Program-made: the position numbers and the translations under genes
The notes under the pieces: generated by a model
What the model was told of the DNA's origin: nothing
What the model saw: the letters and a program-made list of their open reading frames with translations, nothing else
Databases searched by the model: none
Assembly: GCF_943913915.1 (NCBI RefSeq)
Contig: NZ_CALUAA010000006.1
Coordinates: forward strand, 46,654 to 110,653
DNA from: an uncultured Peptoniphilus sp.
GTDB lineage: Bacteria; Bacillota; Clostridia; Tissierellales; Peptoniphilaceae
Length of the DNA stretch: 64,000 nucleotides
Reading direction: 5' to 3'
Part shown: positions 17,415 to 25,043 of the stretch, piece by piece
Position numbering within the stretch: the first letter of the stretch is position 1
Layout of the letters: every line of letters starts with the position of its first letter

Positions 17415-17924
17415 ATGTCCAGAGAAAATATTACATTTGGCGGCGACGCTGTTAACATTTTAGGTAAAGAAATCAAAGTCGGCGACAAAGCGCCCGATTT
17501 CAAAGCGGTAAACAATGATTTAAGCCCCTTCGAATCCAAGGAGTTAAACGGTAAGGTTCGTATTTACTCCGTCGTTCCTTCCATCGACACCGGCGTATGC
17601 GCACTTCAAACTGAAAACTTCAACGAAATGGCTACCGATCTCGGTGAAAATGTTCACGTGATCACCATTTCCAACGACCTTCCCTTTGCACAAGCTCGTT
17701 TCGGCGCGGCAGAAGGTATCGACCGTGCAAAACTCGTCAGTGACTATCAAGAATGTGACTTCGGCGAAAAATACGGTTTCTTAATCGAAGGTCTCCGTCT
17801 TTTAACTCGTGGTATTGTCATCGTTGGTGAAGACGACGAAGTAAAATATGTTGAATACGTTCAAGAAGTAACTAATCACCCGGATTACGACAAGGCCCTC
17901 GCAGAAGTTAAAGAACTTCTATAA
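17415..17924 (+). CDS. tpx: Thiol peroxidase (Tpx-type peroxiredoxin)
   Basis: A 169-residue atypical 2-Cys peroxiredoxin that reduces hydroperoxides using thioredoxin. The peroxidatic cysteine is C62 in VPSIDTGVCALQT, with the catalytic Thr three residues before it. The usual resolving cysteine in the RFC segment is absent: the sequence reads FAQARFGAAEG (residues 91-101). Instead a cysteine is present at C114 (YQECDFGEKYG). So either C114 takes over as resolving residue or the enzyme works as a 1-Cys form. CAGGAGG precedes the ATG. RlmH begins 3 bp after the stop. Confidence 0.9.
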   Translation: MSRENITFGGDAVNILGKEIKVGDKAPDFKAVNNDLSPFESKELNGKVRIYSVVPSIDTGVCALQTENFNEMATDLGENVHVITISNDLPFAQARFGAAEGIDRAKLVSDYQECDFGEKYGFLIEGLRLLTRGIVIVGEDDEVKYVEYVQEVTNHPDYDKALAEVKELL

Positions 17925-17927
17925 TTC

Positions 17928-18410
17928 ATGCGCGAGATCCGTGTGATCGCTCTCGGAAAGTTGAAAAGCCGTGAGCTCACGGCCTTGACCGATAAATATG
18001 TAAAGCGGATTAGGCCCTATATTCCCATTGAAATCGTGGAGCTCAAAGATGAGCGGGCGCCGGAATCTCTTTCCGAAAAGGAGAAGGAGCAGGTGCTTGA
18101 GAAAGAGGCCGACCGCATTTTAGAAAAAATTCAACCGGGGGATCTTTGCATTCCTCTAGTCATCGAAGGAAAAACCATGGACTCGGTGAAATTTTCCGAG
18201 ACATTATATGATATGATGGAAAGAGCCCAAGGCAGGGTTGTATTTATCATCGGATCGAGCATGGGGATGAGTGAAAGAGTAAAGGCTCGTGGCGACATGA
18301 GGCTTTCATTTTCGCCTATGACCATGCCACATACGTTGATGCGCCCTGTTCTGCTTGAGCAGATTTATAGGGCAAGCCGCATTCATAGCGGCCATACGTA
18401 TCATAAATAG
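17928..18410 (+). CDS. rlmH: 23S rRNA (pseudouridine1915-N3)-methyltransferase RlmH
   Basis: A 160-residue SPOUT methyltransferase. The family start REIRVIALGKLK, the SAM-binding knot segment VVFIIGSSMGMSERVKARGD and the strongly conserved C-terminus LSFSPMTMPHTLMRPVLLEQ and YRASRIHSGHTYHK are complete. It methylates pseudouridine 1915 in helix 69 of 23S rRNA. No strong ribosome site precedes the ATG, which lies 3 bp after the tpx stop, so translation is probably coupled. Confidence 0.96.
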   Translation: MREIRVIALGKLKSRELTALTDKYVKRIRPYIPIEIVELKDERAPESLSEKEKEQVLEKEADRILEKIQPGDLCIPLVIEGKTMDSVKFSETLYDMMERAQGRVVFIIGSSMGMSERVKARGDMRLSFSPMTMPHTLMRPVLLEQIYRASRIHSGHTYHK

Positions 18411-18423
18411 GAGGTTATTCATT

Positions 18424-18618
18424 ATGAAAGAAAAAGAAGACGTAAGAGAAGAAAAGGCTGAATCCAGAAGAGAACAAGAAAACCAACATGAAGAAAGTTC
18501 TCCCGCTTCCGATATCTACGGTAATATCGAAGGTAAGGATCCGGAAACCGGCGTTGAAATTCCGACGGATGAAGCCGTTGAAAAATCCATGGAATGGATG
18601 AACGAAAACGCAAAATAA
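18424..18618 (+). CDS. Small charged protein of unknown function
   Basis: A 64-residue, Glu/Lys-rich soluble protein. The frame is open upstream into rlmH, but TAGGAGG at 18408-18414 clearly sets the ATG at 18424. The C-terminal part (DIYGNIEGKDPETGVEIPTDEA, split by eye at residues 30-51) looks like a short folded motif; the first 28 residues look disordered. No family recognised. It follows rlmH by 13 bp and ends in a perfect hairpin terminator. Confidence 0.65.
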   Translation: MKEKEDVREEKAESRREQENQHEESSPASDIYGNIEGKDPETGVEIPTDEAVEKSMEWMNENAK

Positions 18619-18630
18619 ATCGGATAATTT

Positions 18631-18660
18631 AAAAGGTACCGTTTAACGGTACCTTTTATT
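18631..18660 (+). terminator. Terminator of the tpx-rlmH unit
   Basis: AAAAGGTACCGTT pairs with AACGGTACCTTTT with almost no loop, followed by more T. Confidence 0.85.
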
Positions 18661-18682
18661 TTTGATTATTAAAGGAGTGGCT

Positions 18683-19225
18683 ATGGGCGCAAGGAAACGT
18701 CACTATTATTACTACACAAGTAAAGAGCCGGACGACGACGGTATTTTTCCCCTATCCAAGGAGAAACTCGCCCATTTGGTGCCGGGAGACGGGCTGTGGC
18801 TTGTAGGGAAGGAAGCCGCGTTTTATATCGTCGAGGAGATTTTAGACGGTTCCGTGCGCCTTAAGCAAGAAGACAGTGAAGGGGTGGAGTACTTCGGAGA
18901 AATGGAGTTCGGCGCCTTATCGGAGAGCGGCAGTTATCAGCTTCCTGCCACTCGTCGGGTGAACACTCTTGTTCCCACAGGAAAGCCTCTTGCCATGGAA
19001 GTGGAGCATAGGGGAGACGGAAGCGGCCCCGGAGAGATGGTTATCGAACTTTACTCAAAAGACGGGGACAGTTATATTAAGCGCTCCACCGACGACGATC
19101 TCGACGCCCTTATGGCAGAGGCTTTCGAGACGCTTTTGCGTTTACAGCTGAAGACGCTGGAATCTACCGCCGAAATCGGCGAACTTTGGATCAAGTATTT
19201 AAAATATAAGCAAGGGGGACGATAA
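18683..19225 (+). CDS. Hypothetical protein, 180 aa
   Basis: No family recognised. An unusual aromatic run (KRHYYYYTS) opens the protein. Residues 30-75 are beta-rich (GDGLWLVGKEAAFYIVEEIL), and a helical C-terminal third has AEAFETLLRLQLKTLESTAE. It is soluble and acidic. The start at 18683 is supported by AAAGGAGTGG; the frame itself opens with a TTG at 18662. It lies 1 bp upstream of a nitroreductase gene, so it is very likely co-translated with it. Confidence 0.6.
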   Translation: MGARKRHYYYYTSKEPDDDGIFPLSKEKLAHLVPGDGLWLVGKEAAFYIVEEILDGSVRLKQEDSEGVEYFGEMEFGALSESGSYQLPATRRVNTLVPTGKPLAMEVEHRGDGSGPGEMVIELYSKDGDSYIKRSTDDDLDALMAEAFETLLRLQLKTLESTAEIGELWIKYLKYKQGGR

Positions 19226-19226
19226 G

Positions 19227-20003
19227 ATGGACAAGTCCATATTTGAAACGGCACTGAACCACCGCACTATTCGTGAATTTACCGAGGAAAAAGTCGACGG
19301 TCAACTGATCGAGATGCTGAAAGAGGTTGCCAATCGCACGGCCTCCTCCACAGGTATGCAGTCTTATTCCATTATTCGCATTGAAGATGAAAAGACGAGA
19401 CAAGCCATTGCAGAAATCGGCGGTCAGGAATACATTGCCCGGGCGCCGGAGCTTTGGATTTTCATCGTCGATGTCTATCGCAATAGTCGCATCGCCAGGG
19501 AACAGGGCGTGGAACTTGCCGCGGAGCGGGATGCCGATCGTTTTTTCCAAGGCTTTACCGACGCTGCCCTGGCTGCTCAAAGTGTTACCTGCGCTATTGA
19601 AGGGGCAGGTCTCGGTGCGGTCTATTTAGGGAGTATTTTAAATGATGCGGAAGCCTTAATCGATCTATTGGACCTTCCCGAGCTTACTTTCCCCGTGGTG
19701 GGAATCGGCTTCGGTAAACCCAATCAATCGCCCCAGCTTAAGCCGAGAATGGATATGGATCTTAAATTCTTTACCGATCGCTACAGGGAATATGATCACT
19801 ACATGGACATTATCGCCGATTACGACGAAGAGATGCAGACCTATTACGATTTAAGAGATGCCAATCGCCGAGTGGACTCTTTTTCAAAACAAGTGGTAAC
19901 CCGTCTTGAAAGCGCCAGCGTCAATCGGGCGAATCTCGCGAAAATCGCGGAAAAACAAGGTTTTAATTTACTGGGTGAGGAGAAAGACCATGCTGAATCT
20001 TAA
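19227..20003 (+). CDS. NfsA/FRP-type nitroreductase (NADPH-dependent FMN oxidoreductase)
   Basis: A 258-residue flavoenzyme of the oxygen-insensitive nitroreductase group A. Landmarks are NHRTIREFTEEKVDGQLIEM (FMN-binding Arg near the N-terminus), SSTGMQSYSII, AAQSVTCAIEGAGLGAVYLG and the FPVVGIGFGKP motif. The length and the long helical C-terminal extension fit NfsA/FRP rather than NfsB. It reduces nitro compounds, quinones or flavin with NAD(P)H. The next gene overlaps its last 14 bp. Confidence 0.85.
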   Translation: MDKSIFETALNHRTIREFTEEKVDGQLIEMLKEVANRTASSTGMQSYSIIRIEDEKTRQAIAEIGGQEYIARAPELWIFIVDVYRNSRIAREQGVELAAERDADRFFQGFTDAALAAQSVTCAIEGAGLGAVYLGSILNDAEALIDLLDLPELTFPVVGIGFGKPNQSPQLKPRMDMDLKFFTDRYREYDHYMDIIADYDEEMQTYYDLRDANRRVDSFSKQVVTRLESASVNRANLAKIAEKQGFNLLGEEKDHAES

Positions 20004-20406
20004 AGAGGAAGGGAAAGAAGTTTCCATCGAGCTCTTGGAATACGAGTATCCCCCGGGATGGGGCGCCGGTATGCCCTATAATACGGACTATATAATCTGT
20101 AAAATCAAAGGCAGAGACGGAGACGAAGACTTCGAACTGGAAGACAGCTTTTTACGTTTCTCGGAAATCGAATCGATTTATAAAAATTGCATGGAGGTAT
20201 TAGACGGCGAAAGCTACGGCTTCGAGTCGGTCATCGAAAATCCGGCATTGGGTTTTTATGTGGAAATAGAAGACGACCATTTGGCGGTTCATTTTCAACT
20301 GGCAGGGGACGATCTTTTCTCCGTATGCGATATTATGAATCCGGTGGAGTTCCGGGAAATGGTAGATTCCATCGACGAAGACCTTCGTTCCATCGCCCGT
20401 ATGTGA
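19990..20406 (+). CDS. Small acidic protein, possibly WapI-like
   Basis: A 138-residue acidic protein. The start at 19990 is chosen because GAGGAGAAAG lies just upstream; the longer frame runs into the nitroreductase. The beta-rich pattern (VSIELLEYEYPPGW, TDYIICKIKGRDGD, then an acidic helix and GFYVEIEDDHLAVHFQLAG) faintly resembles the WapI immunity family. No toxin gene is adjacent, so an immunity role is not supported by context. It overlaps the nitroreductase by 14 bp and is therefore probably co-translated. Confidence 0.5.
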   Translation: MLNLKEEGKEVSIELLEYEYPPGWGAGMPYNTDYIICKIKGRDGDEDFELEDSFLRFSEIESIYKNCMEVLDGESYGFESVIENPALGFYVEIEDDHLAVHFQLAGDDLFSVCDIMNPVEFREMVDSIDEDLRSIARM

Positions 20407-20642
20407 CATGAGAAAGAAATACTTTAGAGTATTGACCGATCCTGCAATTCATGGGATAATGGATACAATCGACGGAGTGATATGCTCACTTACTCCTAGC
20501 TATAAGTTTATTACTTAAAGTTATTTCTTACTTACTGTTGCTTACCAAATATCGGACGAGCATACCGTCGAGACGACATTAAGTCGCAAAGGAAGGTGAC
20601 CCGAAGGTCATCTTTTTTTGTGGGCACTAAAAAGGAGTTTTT
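20407..20642 (+). promoter_or_regulatory. Leader region of the MFS gene
   Basis: No gene is supported. The right half contains several short inverted repeats (GACG.. at 20558-20573, CGAC-ATTAA-GTCG near 20573-20585) and ends in a terminator-like hairpin at 20593-20619, only about 20 bp before the MFS start. This could be a cis-regulatory leader with an attenuator; no known riboswitch class was recognised. Confidence 0.35.
20593..20619 (+). terminator. Terminator or attenuator before the MFS gene
   Basis: AAGGTGACC, CGAA loop, GGTCATCTT then T-run. Confidence 0.75.
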
Positions 20643-21797
20643 ATGAAACGCAGAGATTATATCACCGCTCTCGCCCTCTACATTACTTATTTCGTTCACG
20701 GTATCGGCGTATCCATTCTTTCCCAGTACAAGGAATCCCTTGCAGGGGCGTGGCAGGCGCCGGGGATCTCCACGGTGCTCCAGGTTATTGCGGCCTTAGG
20801 ACTCGGGCGTCTTGTGGCCCTTCCCCTATCGGGTTATGTATCCGATCGATTCGGGCGAAAGGTATCGGGGCTCATCGGCATTTTCTTTTACGCGGTTTAC
20901 TTTTTCGGTATTGCCGTGACATCCTCGTCTAAAATGGCCTACGGCCTTGCCGTATTAGGAGGTATCGCCAATTCATTTTTAGATACCTGCGTCACGCCGA
21001 CGATCCTCGAGATGTTCGGGGAAAAAGGCGGCACCGCCAATATGTTTACGAAATTTTCCATGTCCATCGGTCAGTTTCTCCTGCCCTTTATGATCGGAGC
21101 GGCCACGACCATGGCTCTTTCCTATCGCGCCCTCTTTTACTTAATGGGCGGGCTTATCGCCCTCGACGGCATTCTCATCGCCTTCCTTCCCTTCCCGAAG
21201 ATGGAAAAGGGAGAGGAGCATGTAGCCGCGCCCTTTGCTTTAAAAAAAGAAGCCCTTCCCGCTATCTTTATGGGCTTTACCGCCACCTCCACCTTTGTTT
21301 TGTGGCTCAACTGCAATCAGGAACTGGGCGCCCTTTACGGCATGGCAGATCCCTCAAAGATTCAATCATTCTACGCACTGGGAACCATTGTGGCGATTTT
21401 GGCTACGGCCTTTATCGTGCTGAAAAAATGGAGCACGGAAGATGTATTAATCGCCTATCCCGTGATTTCCCTTTTGGCCCTTATAGGGGTTTACTTTATA
21501 AAGACCCCTTTGGCCGCCGTAGTGGCAGGTTTTCTCATCGGCTACGGCGGTGCCGGCGGCGTCCTGCAATTAGTGGTAGCGGAAGCCAACAGTTATTACC
21601 CGGATCACAAGGGTAAGATCACATCGGTTGTGATGATCGCATCGTCCCTTGCCAATTATGTGGTGCTTGCCCTTGCGGGAAAGATTACCGCCCTTTCAGC
21701 GACCAATGCGCCCAGATATGTTTTGGTTTTAAACATGGTCATTACCCTGGCAAGCATCTTCCTCGCCCTTCAACTGAAGAGGCAAAAGAGAGCATAA
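20643..21797 (+). CDS. Major facilitator superfamily transporter
   Basis: A 384-residue, 12-helix protein. The loop 2-3 signature is GYVSDRFGRKVSGLIG (residues 64-79), characteristic of MFS, and the weaker repeat expected between helices 8 and 9 is degenerate. The substrate is not recognisable. AAAGGAG lies 5 bp before the ATG. It ends at a bidirectional hairpin shared with the convergent Fur-family gene. Confidence 0.85.
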   Translation: MKRRDYITALALYITYFVHGIGVSILSQYKESLAGAWQAPGISTVLQVIAALGLGRLVALPLSGYVSDRFGRKVSGLIGIFFYAVYFFGIAVTSSSKMAYGLAVLGGIANSFLDTCVTPTILEMFGEKGGTANMFTKFSMSIGQFLLPFMIGAATTMALSYRALFYLMGGLIALDGILIAFLPFPKMEKGEEHVAAPFALKKEALPAIFMGFTATSTFVLWLNCNQELGALYGMADPSKIQSFYALGTIVAILATAFIVLKKWSTEDVLIAYPVISLLALIGVYFIKTPLAAVVAGFLIGYGGAGGVLQLVVAEANSYYPDHKGKITSVVMIASSLANYVVLALAGKITALSATNAPRYVLVLNMVITLASIFLALQLKRQKRA

Positions 21798-21821
21798 AAA
21801 AATCTGCCGAAGCAGATTTTC
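21795..21821. terminator. Bidirectional terminator between MFS and Fur-family genes
   Basis: AAATCTGC (21800-21807), CGAA, GCAGATTT (21812-21819), A-rich on the left and T-rich on the right, so it can serve both strands. Confidence 0.8.
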
Positions 21822-21822
21822 A

Positions 21823-22230
21823 TTACTTCTTATTTAAGCAATCCGGGCAGATCCCTTCCAGCTGAAAACTGTGGCCGGTAATGGCGTAGCCTGTGGAATT
21901 TTCTATGTGATCGTCCAGATCTTTTAAAGGACAATTGTGAATGGGTGTAAATTTGCCGCATTTTGAGCAGACGATGTAGTGATTGTGTTCCTCATTATGG
22001 TATTCATAATAGGTGACGTCCTCTTGCTGCACCGAAGCCTCTAAAATGCCGACTTCCGTCAACTGATTTAAAATACGATAGACCGTGGAAAGGGAAGCGG
22101 TCGTCTCGTCTTTTATGGCATTATATACATCTAAGGCGCACATGGGAACATGGGCGTCTTTTAAAATGTCGATGACGGCGAGTCGCCCCTTTGTGGCCTT
22201 CAGTCCATGTTGTCGTAAAATAGTTTCCAT
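21823..22230 (-). CDS. zur: Fur-family metalloregulator, probably Zur
   Basis: A 135-residue Fur-family repressor. The winged helix is N-terminal (KATKGRLAVIDIL, LSTVYRILNQL). The metal region is EYHNEEHNHYIVCSKCGKF, and the structural zinc site is C88/C91 with C128/C131. It is divergent from znuACB with operator-like dyads in between, which makes a zinc-responsive Zur more likely than Fur or PerR. The assignment rests on context; the fold is certain. Confidence 0.8.
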   Translation of the reverse strand: METILRQHGLKATKGRLAVIDILKDAHVPMCALDVYNAIKDETTASLSTVYRILNQLTEVGILEASVQQEDVTYYEYHNEEHNHYIVCSKCGKFTPIHNCPLKDLDDHIENSTGYAITGHSFQLEGICPDCLNKK

Positions 22231-22307
22231 ACCGATCCTCCCTTTATTCCATCATAAAACAAGAGAGGAAAAAATGATAGTTTTTCAAAAAAACGGGTAA
22301 AAAATCC

Positions 22308-22358
22308 TTTAAATAAGAATCGTTTCTGTTATACTTGTAAGGTAAACGATAACGATTT
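22308..22358. promoter_or_regulatory. znu promoter with Zur-like dyads
   Basis: A TTTAAA/TATACT promoter (22308-22313 and 22330-22335, 16-bp spacer) is flanked by GAATCGTTT (22317-22325) and AAACGATAACGATTT (22344-22358). These share the TCGTT/AACGA half-site found in Zur boxes. Their overlap with the promoter fits repression by the divergent Fur-family protein. Confidence 0.6.
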
Positions 22359-22376
22359 CTATTTAGGAGGCATATA

Positions 22377-23483
22377 ATGAAAATGAAAAAAATAGCCGTG
22401 GCGGCTTGCGCCCTGGCACTTTTAACGGCATGCGGTAAAAACCAAAATGCCAATGTAGAAAATACTGCTGCTAATCAACCGGCGGCGGAAGAGAAGGTAG
22501 AAAACAAGAGAGAAGACGGCCTGAACATCGTCACCTCCACCTACATCACCCGAGATTTGGCACAAGAAATCGCAGGTGATTCCGGAACGGTTACCTGCTT
22601 GATTCCCAAGGGCCAAGGGATACACGGTTTCGAACCTTCTCCCAAGGATATGAATATGTTAAAAGAGGCGGACCTCTTTATTTATAACGGCGCCGGCTTG
22701 GAATCCTGGGTCGACACAGTGAAAGACACTATGGGAGAAGACGGAGCAGCTGTGGAAGCATCGGAAGGCATCGAACTCTTAGCCGGCGGCCATCACCATC
22801 ACCACGACGGAGAAGAGGCCCACGAACACGATCATGACGCGGATGAGCACGACCACGATCACGATGCCGCTGAACACGATCACGACCACGACGCCGCCGA
22901 ACACGATCACGACCACGACGCCGCCGAACACGATCACGACCACGATGCCGCTGAACACGACCACGATCACGACCACGGCGGGAAAGATCCCCACGTCTGG
23001 ATGTCGGTTCAAAACGCAAAGCAAATGGCACAAAACATCGCCGATGCTATGATCAAACAAGATCCGGGCAACAAGGCAAATTACGAGGCCAATCTCGCCG
23101 AGCTCAACAAAAAATTAGATTCTCTCGACAGTTCCTTTAAAGAAACCTTGGCAAAAGCCAAGACCAAGGACATCGTCGTAAGCCACGAAGCCTACGGCTA
23201 CCTTGCCAAGGAATACGGTCTGCATCAAATTCCCATCGAAGGCATAAATTCCGAAAGCGAACCGGATCCCAAGGCCATGAAGGAAATTATCGAGCTTATG
23301 AAGGAAAAAAATATTAAGACGGTCTTTACGGAACCGAACGAAGATGATAAAATCGCACAAACCATTGCATCGGAAACCGGGGCGGAAGTTAAAGAATTGG
23401 ATCCCCTGGAATACGAAAGCGATCAAAACTATATTGAACGCATGGAAAACAATCTGAAAGTATTGGAGTCGGCATTAGAATGA
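22377..23483 (+). CDS. znuA: Zinc ABC transporter substrate-binding lipoprotein ZnuA
   Basis: A 368-residue lipoprotein: signal sequence with lipobox LLTAC (lipidated C19), then the cluster 9 metal-binding fold (IVTSTYITRDLAQEIAG; FEPSPKDMNMLKEADLFIYNG; KDPHVWMS; VVSHEAYGYLAKEYGL; VFTEPNEDDKIAQTIA). Residues about 139-203 form an exceptionally long His/Asp-rich loop that includes five 9-residue repeats. Such loops gather Zn2+ for the binding site in ZnuA/AdcA proteins. TAGGAGG precedes the ATG. ZnuC overlaps the end by 4 bp. Confidence 0.95.
   Translation: MKMKKIAVAACALALLTACGKNQNANVENTAANQPAAEEKVENKREDGLNIVTSTYITRDLAQEIAGDSGTVTCLIPKGQGIHGFEPSPKDMNMLKEADLFIYNGAGLESWVDTVKDTMGEDGAAVEASEGIELLAGGHHHHHDGEEAHEHDHDADEHDHDHDAAEHDHDHDAAEHDHDHDAAEHDHDHDAAEHDHDHDHGGKDPHVWMSVQNAKQMAQNIADAMIKQDPGNKANYEANLAELNKKLDSLDSSFKETLAKAKTKDIVVSHEAYGYLAKEYGLHQIPIEGINSESEPDPKAMKEIIELMKEKNIKTVFTEPNEDDKIAQTIASETGAEVKELDPLEYESDQNYIERMENNLKVLESALE
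22839..22973 (+). repeat. Five in-frame 27-bp repeats in the ZnuA histidine loop
   Basis: Units of 27 bp start at 22839, 22866, 22893, 22920 and 22947, encoding ADEHDHDHD then four AAEHDHDHD. The unit count is expected to vary among strains. Confidence 0.9.
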
Positions 23484-24157
23484 TAAATCTCTATCGTGTA
23501 GACGATGTGGCTTTTTCCTATGGAAAAAACCAAGTTTTAAAAGGAGTGAATCTCTCTGTCAATCAGGGAGATTTTCTCGCATTTATAGGAGCCAACGGCT
23601 CGGGGAAATCCACCTTAGTTAAATTGCTTCTGGGCATCGAAAAGCCGGGTAGCGGCACTATTTACTATAAAGGGGAAGAGGTAAGCGGACGCACGGATTT
23701 TTCCGGTGTAAGCTACGTTCCCCAGCTTATGACGTCCAGCTACGATTTTCCCATTACGATTTTCGAGCTGGTAGGTCTGGGACTTTACGGCGAAAAACTG
23801 AGTAAAGAAGAGAAACGGGATCGCATCGACGATGCCCTTTCTCTCGTAGGGCTGCGCCATTTGGACGATCGCCTTTACGGCGCCCTTTCAGGGGGCCAGA
23901 GACAGAGGGTGCTTCTCGCAAAAGCTCTTATTTCCCGTCCCGACGTCTTGATTTTAGACGAGCCTACGACGGGCATCGATTTTAAAAGCCGCAATGCTCT
24001 TTACGGACTTTTAAACCATCTGCACGATAACCATGGGATCACCATTTTAATGATCACCCACGAAATGCATCTGATCGAAAATCTGGTAGACGAGGTCTAC
24101 ACGCTGGAAGACGGCGTCTTGGAAAGGGGGATGGGCTATGGAAATCTTTCAGTATGA
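23480..24157 (+). CDS. znuC: Zinc ABC transporter ATP-binding protein ZnuC
   Basis: A 225-residue ATPase with Walker A GANGSGKST (residues 38-46), Q-loop in VSYVPQLM, signature LSGGQRQRV and Walker B LILDEPT followed by the H-loop ITHEMH. The ATG overlaps the znuA stop (ATGA) and the end overlaps znuB by 20 bp. It powers zinc import with ZnuA and ZnuB at the membrane. Confidence 0.95.
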   Translation: MINLYRVDDVAFSYGKNQVLKGVNLSVNQGDFLAFIGANGSGKSTLVKLLLGIEKPGSGTIYYKGEEVSGRTDFSGVSYVPQLMTSSYDFPITIFELVGLGLYGEKLSKEEKRDRIDDALSLVGLRHLDDRLYGALSGGQRQRVLLAKALISRPDVLILDEPTTGIDFKSRNALYGLLNHLHDNHGITILMITHEMHLIENLVDEVYTLEDGVLERGMGYGNLSV

Positions 24158-24941
24158 TTATATGCTCCGGGCCATGGCCATCGGTCTGATGCTCGGCATC
24201 GTCATTCCCTCCATGGGCGTGATCATCGTCAATAGACGTCTCGCCATGATCGGAGACGCCCTATCCCACGTTTCTCTGGCCGGTGTTATGTTCGGGCTTT
24301 TAATCGGCATCAATCCCATTTTAGGCGCCATTATTACCTGCGCCGTCGCCGCCTTTTCCATGGAATGGATTCGCCGCTACTTTCCCTCCTACGGGGAAAT
24401 CGCCACGGCGGTGATCATGTCCACGGGGGTGGGCCTGGCCTCTATATTGTCGGGCTTTGTAAAGGGAGGGGCCAATTTCGAATCTTTCCTCTTCGGCACC
24501 ATCGTCGCCATTACGGATTTCGAATTTTACACCATTCTCGCTGTGTCCCTCTTCGTCGTGGCTTTTCTCTATAAAAACTACGACGCCCTCCTCTACCTTT
24601 CATTTGACACCATATCCGCCCGCCTTTCGGGTATCAAGGCCGACAAACTTTCAGGCCTCTTCGTCATTTTGACGGGGCTTACGGTGGCCATCAGCGCTCG
24701 CACCGTAGGGGTACTCATTATCTCCTCCTTGCTGGTGCTTCCCGTATCTTGCGCCCTTCAGCTGAAACTGAGTTATAAAAAGACCCATATCGCCTCCATC
24801 CTCTTCGGCGTCGCCTTTACGGAACTCGGCCTCGCCATATCTTATTACGGAGGATTGAAACCCGGGGGCAGCATCGTACTCCTCGGCGTGATCACCTTGG
24901 TTGCCATTATGATCGGGCGGCAGGTTTTGAAAAGAAATTAA
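24138..24941 (+). CDS. znuB: Zinc ABC transporter permease ZnuB
   Basis: A 267-residue ABC-3 family permease with about eight helices. RRLAMIGDALSHVSLAGVMFG (residues 34 onward) is the family signature, and SARTVGVLIISSLLVLPVSCA sits in the second half. It starts inside znuC, so translation is coupled. A terminator follows at once. Confidence 0.95.
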   Translation: MEIFQYDYMLRAMAIGLMLGIVIPSMGVIIVNRRLAMIGDALSHVSLAGVMFGLLIGINPILGAIITCAVAAFSMEWIRRYFPSYGEIATAVIMSTGVGLASILSGFVKGGANFESFLFGTIVAITDFEFYTILAVSLFVVAFLYKNYDALLYLSFDTISARLSGIKADKLSGLFVILTGLTVAISARTVGVLIISSLLVLPVSCALQLKLSYKKTHIASILFGVAFTELGLAISYYGGLKPGGSIVLLGVITLVAIMIGRQVLKRN

Positions 24942-24966
24942 AGAGCCTTGTATAGGCTCTTTTTTA
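24942..24966 (+). terminator. Terminator of znuACB
   Basis: AGAGCC (24942-24947), 7-nt loop, GGCTCT (24955-24960) then T-run. Confidence 0.88.
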
Positions 24967-25043
24967 ATGGGCGGAGAGAGAGTATTAAGAAGAGCCAAGA
25001 GATCTACTTTTTTGTTATAATAGGCCGTGGAGGAAGAGTAAGT

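Noticed and set aside
22729..23031. Long minus-strand open frames of 100 and 93 residues across znuA
   Set aside because: They are produced by the GC-rich His/Asp repeat codons; the znuA frame has the lipobox, metal motifs and ribosome site, the antisense ones have none.
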